Below, piece after piece: positions 35,700-43,310 of a DNA stretch of 64,000 nt. The DNA is from Asinibacterium sp. OR53 (GTDB taxonomy: Bacteria; Bacteroidota; Bacteroidia; Chitinophagales; Chitinophagaceae): contig NZ_KI911562.1 of NCBI RefSeq assembly GCF_000515315.1, forward strand, positions 950,505 to 1,014,504, written 5' to 3'. Each line of letters opens with the position of its first letter. Within the stretch, counting starts at the first letter, position 1. The notes below the pieces were generated by a model, which ran no database searches, had not been told where the DNA came from, and saw only the letters and a list, made by a program, of their open reading frames with translations. The position numbers and the translations under genes were made by a program.

Positions 35700-36176
35700 T
35701 TATTTCGAAGCACTTACCTGACCTCTTATCTCACCGGCAGGATTAGCCGAAGTATGTATGTTCGCATACATCTTACCACCCAACAGATCATCGTTCTGGC
35801 TGGCAGTAAGTGTAGCTGTTCCGCTCACAGTACCGCTGGCTGCAGAAGGAAAACCTGTGATAGCTACTTCCACGGCGGCGCTTGTACCCGCGGCGGCAGG
35901 ACCATGAAAGTGCATGCCGGTAGCCGCCCCGGTGAGACCACTCCAGTTAAGGGTGTAAGAGAGTTTATAAGTACTTGCATCGTAAGTGCCGGTAAGTGTA
36001 CCGGTACCCGTGCTGTTGGTGGCAGGCACTTCCTGGGCCGCCGTAAGCGACGAACTTATATTATAGGTGGTTGATGGCGCGGTATAATCGTTGTTTTTGC
36101 TGCAAGACGAAAACAAGATGCCGCTAAACACCACGCAGAACAGACCAAGCCGCCTGAGAATGAATATGGATTGCAT
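35700..36176 (-). CDS. CHRD-domain lipoprotein
   Basis: A 158-residue lipoprotein with lipobox LFSSC. A single CHRD (chordin-like) domain covers about 38-158: LTAAQEVPATNSTGTGTLTG, then MHFHGPAAAG and NPAGEIRGQV, all family hallmarks. CHRD proteins are small beta-sandwich surface proteins of unclear function, perhaps copper binding through the HFH residues; this is inference. It is convergent with the preceding membrane-protein gene, 11 bases apart. Confidence 0.9.
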   Translation of the reverse strand: MQSIFILRRLGLFCVVFSGILFSSCSKNNDYTAPSTTYNISSSLTAAQEVPATNSTGTGTLTGTYDASTYKLSYTLNWSGLTGAATGMHFHGPAAAGTSAAVEVAITGFPSAASGTVSGTATLTASQNDDLLGGKMYANIHTSANPAGEIRGQVSASK

Positions 36177-36381
36177 AACTGTTGTTTACAAATTATAACG
36201 CAGCTTGCAACAGAAGGGTTGCCTCTGCAATAGCCGAGAAACCAATATTTTAGGCAATATGCTGATAGTCAAACTTTTGTTGACAGATACCTACTTCATT
36301 CATGAATAAGACCGTTCTTCTGTACTGATTTCCACATAGTGCGTTATTTTTAGAAAGACAAGAAAATAAAATCATTTGACA

Positions 36382-38070
36382 ATGAATCAACAGGGTGTCA
36401 TTCGAAAAAGCATAGTTTCTCTATTGTTGCTTGGTTGGAGTATGGGCCTGATGGCCCAGTCTGCCGTGCAGATCAAGGTAGATGCCGCAAAAGAAAAAGG
36501 TCCTATGACGCCCATCTGGGCTTGGTTCGGATACGACGAGCCCAACTACACTTATATGAGAGATGGCCGGAAACTGCTTTCGGAAATTGCTGCTTTGAGT
36601 CCGGTACCCGTTCATGTTCGCGTGCATAACCTCATGACTTCAGGAGATGGCAGCGCCGCGCTGAAATGGGGCTCTACCAATATGTATACCGAAGACAAAA
36701 ATGGTAACCCGGTGTATTACTGGAATATTGTTGACTCGATATTCGATACGTTCATACAAAGGAAAATGAAGCCATTGGCGCAGATAGGTTTTATGCCTGA
36801 GGCGTTGTCGAGCCACCCGCAGCCATACCAGCACCATTGGAAACCCGGCGATAAGTATGGTGATATCCACACAGGATGGTCGTACCCGCCGAATGATTAC
36901 AATAAATGGGCAGCGTTGATTTACCAGTGGGTGAAACATTGTGTTGAACGATATGGTAAGGCCGAAGTAGAAAGCTGGTACTGGGAGTTGTGGAACGAAC
37001 CGAACGCTCCTTACCTGCAGGCGCAGGACAGGTTGAAGACTTATTGCAAGATGTACGATTACGCTTCATACGCTGTTAAACGCGCGCTGCCATCGGCCAA
37101 AGTGGGCGGACCACATACTACAGGAGGAGGTGAAGCATTCATGCGCGGCTTTATTATTCACTGTCTGAAAGAGACCAATGCAGCTACCGGCAAAGTGGGT
37201 GCACCCATTGATTTCCTGGCTTTTCATGCAAAAGGTTCGCCACGGATTGTCAACGACCGGGTACGTATGGGCATGTACAGCCAGTTGAGAAATATCCGGG
37301 ATCATTTGAGTGTGATCGCTTCTTTCCCGGAAACCAAACATTTACCGGTAATTGTTGGCGAGTCGGATCCCGAAGGCTGTGCAGCCTGTGGTATGAAAAC
37401 CGATCCACAGAATGCTTATCGCAATGGAACCATGTACTCGAGTTATACGGCTGCGTCTGTTGCGCGTATTTATGATATCAATGCGCATTTTGGAACCAAC
37501 CTGATCGGTGCAGTGAACTGGTCCTTTGAATTTGAGAACCAGCCTTGGTTTTACGGGTTTCGCGACCTGGCCACCAACGGGGTGGACAAGCCTGTGCTGA
37601 ATGTTTTCCGCATGCTGGGTATGATGTTGGGCAATCGTGTGGAAGTTTCAGGAAACTTTTCTTATGATTATCAGTCGATCATTGATTCAAGTGTGCACGG
37701 AAAGCAAACAGATATCAATGCGATTGCTGCAAAAAGCAAAAATTCATTGACCGTGATGCTGTGGAATTATCACGACGATGATATACAGGACAACGGCTCA
37801 CCGGTAATGCTTTCTTTACAGCATATACCGGTAAAAAAAGCCAAATTGTATCATTACCGGATCGATAGCGATCACAGCAATGCGTACGAAGTATGGAAAA
37901 AAATGGGTTCGCCACAACAGCCTACAGAACAACAATACAAGGAATTGGAAAAAACAGGACAATTAGCGTTATTGTCAGCCCCGAAAGCAGTTACGATCAA
38001 GAATGGAACACTCACTGTTGATATGCAACTTCCCCGGCAGGCCGTATCCCTGGTGAGATTGGTATTTTAA
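36382..38070 (+). CDS. Glycoside hydrolase, family 39-like (exported)
   Basis: A 562-residue protein with signal peptide (ends GLMAQ). A TIM-barrel retaining glycosidase: the acid/base Glu206 lies in WELWNEPN and the nucleophile candidate Glu327 in IVGESDPEG, the usual order in clan A families. Sequence around the barrel (WAWFGYDEPNYTY, KPLAQIGFMP) points to family 39 (beta-xylosidase and relatives). A beta-rich C-terminal domain (about 420-562) follows. Start: ATG at 36382 rather than a TTG two codons earlier. It ends 3 bases from the convergent GH2 gene. Confidence 0.87.
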   Translation: MNQQGVIRKSIVSLLLLGWSMGLMAQSAVQIKVDAAKEKGPMTPIWAWFGYDEPNYTYMRDGRKLLSEIAALSPVPVHVRVHNLMTSGDGSAALKWGSTNMYTEDKNGNPVYYWNIVDSIFDTFIQRKMKPLAQIGFMPEALSSHPQPYQHHWKPGDKYGDIHTGWSYPPNDYNKWAALIYQWVKHCVERYGKAEVESWYWELWNEPNAPYLQAQDRLKTYCKMYDYASYAVKRALPSAKVGGPHTTGGGEAFMRGFIIHCLKETNAATGKVGAPIDFLAFHAKGSPRIVNDRVRMGMYSQLRNIRDHLSVIASFPETKHLPVIVGESDPEGCAACGMKTDPQNAYRNGTMYSSYTAASVARIYDINAHFGTNLIGAVNWSFEFENQPWFYGFRDLATNGVDKPVLNVFRMLGMMLGNRVEVSGNFSYDYQSIIDSSVHGKQTDINAIAAKSKNSLTVMLWNYHDDDIQDNGSPVMLSLQHIPVKKAKLYHYRIDSDHSNAYEVWKKMGSPQQPTEQQYKELEKTGQLALLSAPKAVTIKNGTLTVDMQLPRQAVSLVRLVF

Positions 38071-38073
38071 GGC

Positions 38074-39921
38074 TCAGTGGGTCAGGTTCCACTTGCTTCG
38101 CAGATAATAAGCTGCCAGCTTGGGTTTTCTGTCTCTTGTAAAAACCCCTTTATAGTTCATGCCGCCAAACCGGATAATGCCCTGTGAGGTTTTAAAATCG
38201 GCAAATGCCCAAACATGCATGCCCGCAACAAAATCCTTTGTATCGGCACATTCGAGGTAGGCTTTAATGAAGTCTTTTTGAAACTCCTCCGTAAACATTT
38301 CCTGCTGATCGGTATGCATTCCGGCATAGGTATCCGCTCCGAACTCTGTAACGATAATTGGTTTGTTGTATTTAAGATGCAAGTCGTCCAGTTCCTGGCT
38401 GAAGAGTTTAACGCCGTTTTTGATATCGCCCGGCTGTGTGTACCAGCCATAATACCGGTTGATGCACATCAGGTCCATCGCACCCAGCCATTCGCTTGGT
38501 CCGCCCTGCAAACCAACAATGGTAACCGGTCTGGTATCATCAGCTTCTTTTGCTGTGCGGTAGAGCTCTTTAAAAAAATTCAATGAATACGCATCGGCAG
38601 GGGCGTCTTTCCCTGAACCGAAATTCATGTTTTTGGGAAAAGGCTCGTTGGCCAGGCTCCATATGATGACTGATGGATGGTTTTTATCCCTCGCCACCAA
38701 TTCCCTGATCTGTTTTTTGCAGGTCTCTTTTCGGATATCAACATTGGCTTCCCCATCGGCAAAAATCAAACCAACCGCAGGTATTTCATCAATGATCAGT
38801 ATCCCTTCCCGGTCTGCCATCATCATATACTCTTCGTCATAAGGATAATGCGAAGTCCGGTAAGAGTTGGCCCCAACCCACTTCAACAGCGAATAATCTT
38901 TTACCATAACGGGACCCGCCAGCCCTTTTCCAAAAATGGGAAAGTCTTCATGTTTGCCGAATCCTTTCAGGAAAACAGGTTTGCCATTCAACAACAATTG
39001 CTTATTGGTAACACTCACCGAGCGGATGCCTATGTTGAGGTGATAAACATCTGTTCCGGCAATCACCGTGAGTTGATACAGATAGGGATCATCCGTACTC
39101 CAAAGGCGGGGGTTGGGCACTTTGATGACAGCGGTTGCTTCATCGCCCGAAAAATCGAGCAGACTTTGTTCGGTTGTATTGTCTCCATTCAGTTTTACAG
39201 CAGCCTTTTTTACCGAACCATATTTTTTGATCAGCACCGATACGGTTGCACTGCCATCGTTGACAATTGTTTTTGTTGTTATATCGCCAATACCGTTTTG
39301 CGGAATACTGTAAAGCCATACAGCCCTTTCCAAACCTGCGTACGGGAAAAAATCATAGTTGGTTTTCGGGTTGTTGCTGAACATGCCGCCCGACCCGAGA
39401 TTACCGGTGGGCACCCGGGTTGGTTTTAATTCATTTTCTGTTTGTATGACAATCAGGTTTTCCGCATTGACAGATACATCATTGCTGATGTCGAAAGCGA
39501 ATGGTAAATGCCCGCCTTCATGCATGCCAACAGGTTTGCCATTCACCCATATTTTCGCCGCATAGCTGGCAGATCCTACCCGGATGAAAATTTTTTGACC
39601 TGCCCATGATTTGGGCACGAATGCCCGCTGTTCATACCATACCAGGCCCAGGTAATCACGGCTGTCCTCCATTTGCTCGTTGTAGCTTCCGGGTACCGCT
39701 ATCGAAACGGCATGGGTTAATCCATTGAACCATTGCTCTTTTTCTCCCACACCCGCAGTGTCTTTTTTGAATTTCCAGATACCGGATAAGTTCATGGCAT
39801 TTCTTGACTCATTTTGTTGCGGATACAGTGCAATATCCTGGGCATTTGCCGTCATGAATGCTTGTGCGTTTGCAGCAAATGATACGATCACTGGGAGGAT
39901 GAAGAGGTAAAATTTTTTCAT
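38074..39921 (-). CDS. Glycoside hydrolase family 2, beta-glucuronidase-like (exported)
   Basis: A 615-residue protein with signal peptide (ATG at 39921; MKKFYLFILPVIVSFAANAQ). Order: sugar-binding jelly roll (about 40-210), immunoglobulin-like domain (210-310) and TIM barrel (310-615). The acid/base Glu426 is in SLANEP, the nucleophile Glu526 in VTEFGAD. The RTSHYPYDEEYM and NRYYGWYTQPG segments resemble beta-glucuronidases more than galactosidases, which is a tentative substrate call. Convergent with the GH39-like gene, suggesting joint use on a plant or host glycan. Confidence 0.9.
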   Translation of the reverse strand: MKKFYLFILPVIVSFAANAQAFMTANAQDIALYPQQNESRNAMNLSGIWKFKKDTAGVGEKEQWFNGLTHAVSIAVPGSYNEQMEDSRDYLGLVWYEQRAFVPKSWAGQKIFIRVGSASYAAKIWVNGKPVGMHEGGHLPFAFDISNDVSVNAENLIVIQTENELKPTRVPTGNLGSGGMFSNNPKTNYDFFPYAGLERAVWLYSIPQNGIGDITTKTIVNDGSATVSVLIKKYGSVKKAAVKLNGDNTTEQSLLDFSGDEATAVIKVPNPRLWSTDDPYLYQLTVIAGTDVYHLNIGIRSVSVTNKQLLLNGKPVFLKGFGKHEDFPIFGKGLAGPVMVKDYSLLKWVGANSYRTSHYPYDEEYMMMADREGILIIDEIPAVGLIFADGEANVDIRKETCKKQIRELVARDKNHPSVIIWSLANEPFPKNMNFGSGKDAPADAYSLNFFKELYRTAKEADDTRPVTIVGLQGGPSEWLGAMDLMCINRYYGWYTQPGDIKNGVKLFSQELDDLHLKYNKPIIVTEFGADTYAGMHTDQQEMFTEEFQKDFIKAYLECADTKDFVAGMHVWAFADFKTSQGIIRFGGMNYKGVFTRDRKPKLAAYYLRSKWNLTH

Positions 39922-40054
39922 GTAACAAAATACAAAAAAATCAAGGTTCAAACATCATTTCCTGATAAAAAACAGAGCCGATAATGCTGCTAAAAATCGT
40001 AGCGTAATTGGTTGGGATGCCCATATAAAGATTTTGTAAATTCATGCATTCATT

Positions 40055-40864
40055 ATGAAAACATATTTTGTAGACGCCTTTACAAATGAACCCTTTAAGG
40101 GAAATCCCGCCGGTGTTTGCTTTCTGGACCAGGATATCGGCAAAGAAAAAATGCAAATCATTGCAAAAGAGATCGGCTTTTCCGAAACAGCATTCATAAA
40201 AAAGAATGCAGAAAACGATACTTATGACATCCGGTTTTTTTCTCCCAAAAAAGAAATAGCCCTATGCGGGCATGCTACACTTTCTTCAGCAAAAGTATTG
40301 TTCGAAACCACGCATGAATCTGCCCTCACATTCATAACAGGAGAAAAGCTGGAACTCAATATTCGGAAGGAAAACGACCATATTGTCATGGCATTCCCTG
40401 TATATGAGATGACCACATCAACAGCGCCGGCTTCCATGTTGCATGCATTGGGTCTGGATGAAGTAACAAATACATCGTACAGCCCTAAAAACAAAATAAT
40501 GGTCCTGGAGATAAGCGACTCCGATCGATTGGCGTCGCTGAAACCGGATTTCAACGCGTTGATCGCATCATACGAGAACATCAATGGGGTATTGGTAACA
40601 GCCCCGTCAAAGGATACAGATTATGATTTTCACTATCGCTATTTTTGGCCATGGGCAGGAACCAATGAAGATCCCGTAACAGGAGGCGTACAAACTTTCC
40701 TGACGAAATATTGGGCCAACAAACTCAATAAAACAAAACTGAAGGCTTTTCAGTCTTCCGAGCGAACAGGTTTCATGACGACTGAACTGAAAGACGATAA
40801 AGTTCTTTTATTTGGTAATGCAGTGATCATGCTGGAAGGACAACTTAAAAACTGGAATGGATAG
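40055..40864 (+). CDS. PhzF family isomerase/epimerase
   Basis: A 269-residue protein of the diaminopimelate-epimerase fold. The N-terminal DAFTNEPFKGNPAGVC and the catalytic glutamate in GFSETAF (Glu44) fit PhzF-type isomerases. RFFSPKKEIALCGHATL and GTNEDPVTGG are also family motifs. The natural substrate is unknown; most genomic PhzF members are not phenazine genes, and no phenazine genes are here. The DinB gene follows after 2 bases. Confidence 0.93.
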   Translation: MKTYFVDAFTNEPFKGNPAGVCFLDQDIGKEKMQIIAKEIGFSETAFIKKNAENDTYDIRFFSPKKEIALCGHATLSSAKVLFETTHESALTFITGEKLELNIRKENDHIVMAFPVYEMTTSTAPASMLHALGLDEVTNTSYSPKNKIMVLEISDSDRLASLKPDFNALIASYENINGVLVTAPSKDTDYDFHYRYFWPWAGTNEDPVTGGVQTFLTKYWANKLNKTKLKAFQSSERTGFMTTELKDDKVLLFGNAVIMLEGQLKNWNG

Positions 40865-40866
40865 AT

Positions 40867-41313
40867 ATGCTGATACAAACACTTCAATCATTATTCGAGA
40901 GAGACCTGAAAAGACTAAGGTCTGAAATAGCGCTTTACAAAAACGAACAGGTAATTTGGCATACCGAAAAGGGTATTGCAAATTCAGCAGGAAATCTATG
41001 CCTGCACCTGGTTGGTAATTTGAATACTTATATAGGGGCACAGATAGGCAAAACCAATTACACCAGGAACAGGGAACTGGAGTTTTCTTTGAAGAATGTA
41101 CCGAGAGTCGAATTGCTAAAGAAGATAGATGAAACCATCATTGTTGTGAAAACGACGCTGGATCAGTTGCCGGAAGATGCATTACAACAAGAATACCCGA
41201 TCCTGGTTTTTGCCGAAAAAACATCAACAGGATATTTTTTGATACATCTCGCTACACATCTGTCGTATCATCTCGGGCAGATCAATTACCACCGGAGATT
41301 ATTAGATGTATAG
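40867..41313 (+). CDS. DinB-like protein (DUF1572 type)
   Basis: A 148-residue four-helix-bundle protein. Metal-binding histidines of the DinB superfamily are seen in LCLHLVGNLNTYIG and in the closing HLATHLSYHLGQINYHRRLL (His in each helix). Known members include metal-dependent thiol S-transferases such as bacillithiol transferases, but the fold alone does not fix the activity. It sits between the PhzF and cyclase genes, overlapping the latter by 8 bases, in one operon. Confidence 0.85.
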   Translation: MLIQTLQSLFERDLKRLRSEIALYKNEQVIWHTEKGIANSAGNLCLHLVGNLNTYIGAQIGKTNYTRNRELEFSLKNVPRVELLKKIDETIIVVKTTLDQLPEDALQQEYPILVFAEKTSTGYFLIHLATHLSYHLGQINYHRRLLDV

Positions 41314-42235
41314 TACACCCAGTAATACAGGCAACATGAACAAAAGAGTAAAATTCGATTTTGAGATTTATTTCACAAATGGAGGGGGCATCAAAGGCCA
41401 TGATTTTCGCCTTGATATTGCGGGGGACGATATTTCAGACAAAGCACTGGCCGATTATATAGTTGACGACCTGGGATTGCTGATGGTAGGTGAAACAAAA
41501 ATTCTGAATAAAGAGATCATAACAGAGACACATAAAAGGAAACCCATCAATGAAAAAAAGGGTAATGATCTATTGATAGACCTGAGCCATACCATCGAAA
41601 ACGGACTGGTAACCTATAAAGGATTGCCGGCGCCCATTATATGTGATTACCTGAGCAGGGAAGATTCGCGCAAAGTATATGAAGCGGGAACGGAGTTCCA
41701 GATCGGCAAAATTGAAATGGTAGCGAACACGGGAACTTATATCGATTGCCCGTTTCACCGCTTTGAACATGGGAAAGACCTGTCAGAAGTGGAATTGGCT
41801 TGCTTTACCGATCTCGAAGGCATTGTCATTAGGGTGCCCTATACAACATCACCTGAAATTACGGATAAGCACCTGCGGAATTACGAGATCAGGAACCGCG
41901 CGGTTTTAATACATACGGGCTGGGATGTTCATTGGAATACAGAACACTATTACGAGAACAACCCCTACCTTACGGAAGCGGCAGCCGTTTATTTAAGAGA
42001 TTGCGGTGTGAAGCTGGTAGGGATCGACTCGCATAATATAGACAATACGAACGGGAAATCCCGGCCAGTGCATACAACATTATTGGGAGCAGAAATTTTG
42101 ATTGTGGAGCACCTGTGCAACCTGCAGTTGTTACCGGAAGATGGGTTTACCTTCAGCGCTATTCCACCCAAATTCAAAGGAGTGGGCACGTTCCCTGTAC
42201 GGGCAATGGCAAAACTGACCGGAGCCAATAAATAA
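41306..42235 (+). CDS. Cyclase-family (KynB-like) hydrolase with altered metal motif
   Basis: A 309-residue protein; residues about 90-305 match the cyclase/arylformamidase family (LIDLSHTIENG, VKLVGIDSHNIDN). The usual H-x-G-T-H-x-D-x-P-x-H motif reads NTGTYIDCPFH, so two histidines are replaced (Asn and Tyr). About 75 N-terminal residues form an extra beta-rich segment (KFDFEIYFTNGGGIKGHDF). ATG at 41306 has a GGAG 8 bases upstream; an ATG at 41336 is an alternative. Last gene of the PhzF-DinB-cyclase operon. Substrate unknown. Confidence 0.83.
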   Translation: MYSTPSNTGNMNKRVKFDFEIYFTNGGGIKGHDFRLDIAGDDISDKALADYIVDDLGLLMVGETKILNKEIITETHKRKPINEKKGNDLLIDLSHTIENGLVTYKGLPAPIICDYLSREDSRKVYEAGTEFQIGKIEMVANTGTYIDCPFHRFEHGKDLSEVELACFTDLEGIVIRVPYTTSPEITDKHLRNYEIRNRAVLIHTGWDVHWNTEHYYENNPYLTEAAAVYLRDCGVKLVGIDSHNIDNTNGKSRPVHTTLLGAEILIVEHLCNLQLLPEDGFTFSAIPPKFKGVGTFPVRAMAKLTGANK

Positions 42236-42245
42236 GATAACGTCG

Positions 42246-42653
42246 TCAGTCGTTGTCCTCAAAATGCAACTTCTGCTGACTGGCAGAGGCTGCAATGTGA
42301 AGCGCAAAACCGGCGATTGCCGTATCCTTCAACAAGTTGATGAATGCCATGGTTTTCATTTCCTTGTCGCCCGCACTAACGTAGTTGGGTATGTGAATGG
42401 TGACAATGAAAACAATCAATAAAAGCGCCAGCACGTATCCGGCTGCTTTCACCATTTTATTGGTAATGAAGGCAATGGCAACCAATATAAATGCACCGCC
42501 AACGAGATAAACCCATAAAATACCACCAGGCAAAGAGCTGGGAATAAAAACCACCAGATCACGTGCATTCATAAAGTGATAAATCCCGAAAACAATCATT
42601 ACAACAGCCAGCAGATAAATAGCTATTCTGGAAATAATGTGATACTGTTTCAT
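42246..42653 (-). CDS. DoxX-like small membrane protein
   Basis: A 135-residue protein with four hydrophobic segments (about 7-27, 45-65, 68-88 and 107-124). The first helix ends in FGIYHFMNARDLVVFIPSSL, a pattern of DoxX-like proteins, small inner-membrane proteins of uncertain function linked in other species with oxidative stress. It stands alone, convergent with the cyclase gene. Confidence 0.75.
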   Translation of the reverse strand: MKQYHIISRIAIYLLAVVMIVFGIYHFMNARDLVVFIPSSLPGGILWVYLVGGAFILVAIAFITNKMVKAAGYVLALLLIVFIVTIHIPNYVSAGDKEMKTMAFINLLKDTAIAGFALHIAASASQQKLHFEDND

Positions 42654-42693
42654 ATTGGGTCATTTGATACTAAAAAGTTACAACATTTATTCC

Positions 42694-42739
42694 ACAGATG
42701 CAAGCCTTTTTATAGCTTTTAAAAAAGGCTTGCATCTGT
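42694..42739. repeat. 18-bp perfect inverted repeat with 10-nt loop
   Basis: ACAGATGCAAGCCTTTTT at 42694-42711 and its exact complement at 42722-42739. It lies upstream of both flanking genes (DoxX minus, receptor plus), and neither side of the hairpin has a T-tract beyond the stem, so a terminator role is doubtful. The remaining stretch to 42928 holds a small palindrome TGTGACATCACA (42856-42867) and a CACATT/AATGTG stem but no gene. Confidence 0.8.
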
Positions 42740-42928
42740 AAGATTGGTGTTTTCACCAGCACCCATGTAGTGATATTACTATACTGTCCGATTGACTTTT
42801 CTATCTGTTTTTCATCACTTTCACTATCAGCTGTTTCCGTAACTGGGCGTTTCTTTGTGACATCACATTACAAGAATGTGTTACAGTTGGGAATCCAATA
42901 ATCCTTTGAAAAGATCCTTGAAAAGTCG

Positions 42929-43046
42929 CCAATTAATTTTTAGCGTAGGTTAATTGGTAGCGCTTTGGTTTAGTCCATGAAAAACCGTAGTTAACCGCTA
43001 CACAGCCTTTGTAGGATTCGTTCCTACAAAGGTTTTTTATTTTTTT
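42929..43046 (+). ncRNA. Candidate structured RNA ending in an intrinsic terminator
   Basis: Consecutive pairings can be drawn: CCAATTAA/TTAATTGG (42929-42936 with 42950-42957), TAGCG/CGCTA (42958-42962 with 42996-43000) enclosing GGTTT/AAACC (42967-42971 with 42982-42986), then the terminator hairpin. There is no reading frame. It matches no riboswitch class I recognise. It might be a small RNA, a leader element of the receptor gene, or a decayed tRNA, since part of it is loosely tRNA-like. Extent and 5' end are not determined. Confidence 0.4.
43006..43046 (+). terminator. Intrinsic terminator upstream of the receptor promoter
   Basis: An 11-bp perfect stem CCTTTGTAGGA / TCCTACAAAGG with loop TTCGT, followed by TTTTTTATTTTTTT. 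There is no protein gene directly upstream on this strand, which implies that a non-coding RNA ends here. Confidence 0.85.
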
Positions 43047-43054
43047 GCAAATAC

Positions 43055-43069
43055 TCTACTATTTTAGTA
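43055..43069. promoter_or_regulatory. Palindromic operator candidate, receptor copy 1
   Basis: CTACTATTTTAGTAG; read on the minus strand it is CTACTAAAATAGTAG, with arms CTACT/AGTAG perfectly inverted. It lies 9 bases ahead of the TATGTTTG box. The same sequence recurs with one change at 43292-43306 and with three changes ahead of the cys operon at 55354-55368. Confidence 0.65.
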
Positions 43070-43078
43070 GAATATTCG

Positions 43079-43086
43079 TATGTTTG
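43079..43086 (+). promoter_or_regulatory. Candidate -7 box of the receptor leader
   Basis: TATGTTTG fits TAnnTTTG. The expected start point is about 43092, a dozen bases ahead of the small reading frame at 43105. The place of the -33 box is taken up by the palindrome. Confidence 0.5.
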
Positions 43087-43104
43087 CCACCGAAACAGAA
43101 AATA

Positions 43105-43233
43105 ATGGACGATCTACTGAACAAATTAACCCCTTCTCCCTCGCAATATGATATTATCTGTCATACGCAGCACTTCACATTCCATGCCCGTATGGCGATG
43201 ACCTGCAGCCTTTCCTGCCCTATGGGGCTTTAA
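43105..43233 (+). CDS. Small Cys/Met-containing leader frame upstream of the TonB receptor gene
   Basis: A 42-codon frame starting MDDLLNKLTPSPSQY. Its last 14 codons hold Met-x-Met-Thr-Cys-x-x-x-Cys-Pro-Met, so 4 of the residues after the start region are Met or Cys within a short span; another Cys is at residue 19. It begins right after the candidate promoter and an A-rich start region. A 6-bp hairpin GCAGGC-TTC-GCCTGT (43246-43260) follows, whose first arm could instead pair with CCTGC inside the frame. It may be a regulatory leader peptide; coding is unproven. Confidence 0.4.
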   Translation: MDDLLNKLTPSPSQYDIICHTQHFTFHARMAMTCSLSCPMGL

Positions 43234-43291
43234 TCATTCATCACCGCAGGCTTCGCCTGTAACCTAGCAGTAATCATTTTAATTTTTTATC

Positions 43292-43306
43292 CTACTAAAA
43301 TAATAG
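43292..43306. promoter_or_regulatory. Palindromic operator candidate, receptor copy 2
   Basis: CTACTAAAATAATAG differs at one base from the perfect palindrome at 43055-43069. It ends 4 bases before the receptor ATG, so a bound protein would block transcription or, with the first site, form a loop of about 237 bp. Confidence 0.55.
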
Positions 43307-43310
43307 ACTA

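Noticed and set aside
42856..42867. TGTGACATCACA as a CRP site
   Set aside because: The spacer between TGTGA and TCACA is 2 bases instead of 6, and there is no matching promoter next to it.
42939..43002. tRNA-like segment (TTAATTGGTAGCGC and a GTAG-N7-CTAC hairpin)
   Set aside because: No 7-base anticodon loop, poor D-stem pairing and an incomplete acceptor stem; kept only as part of a candidate structured RNA.
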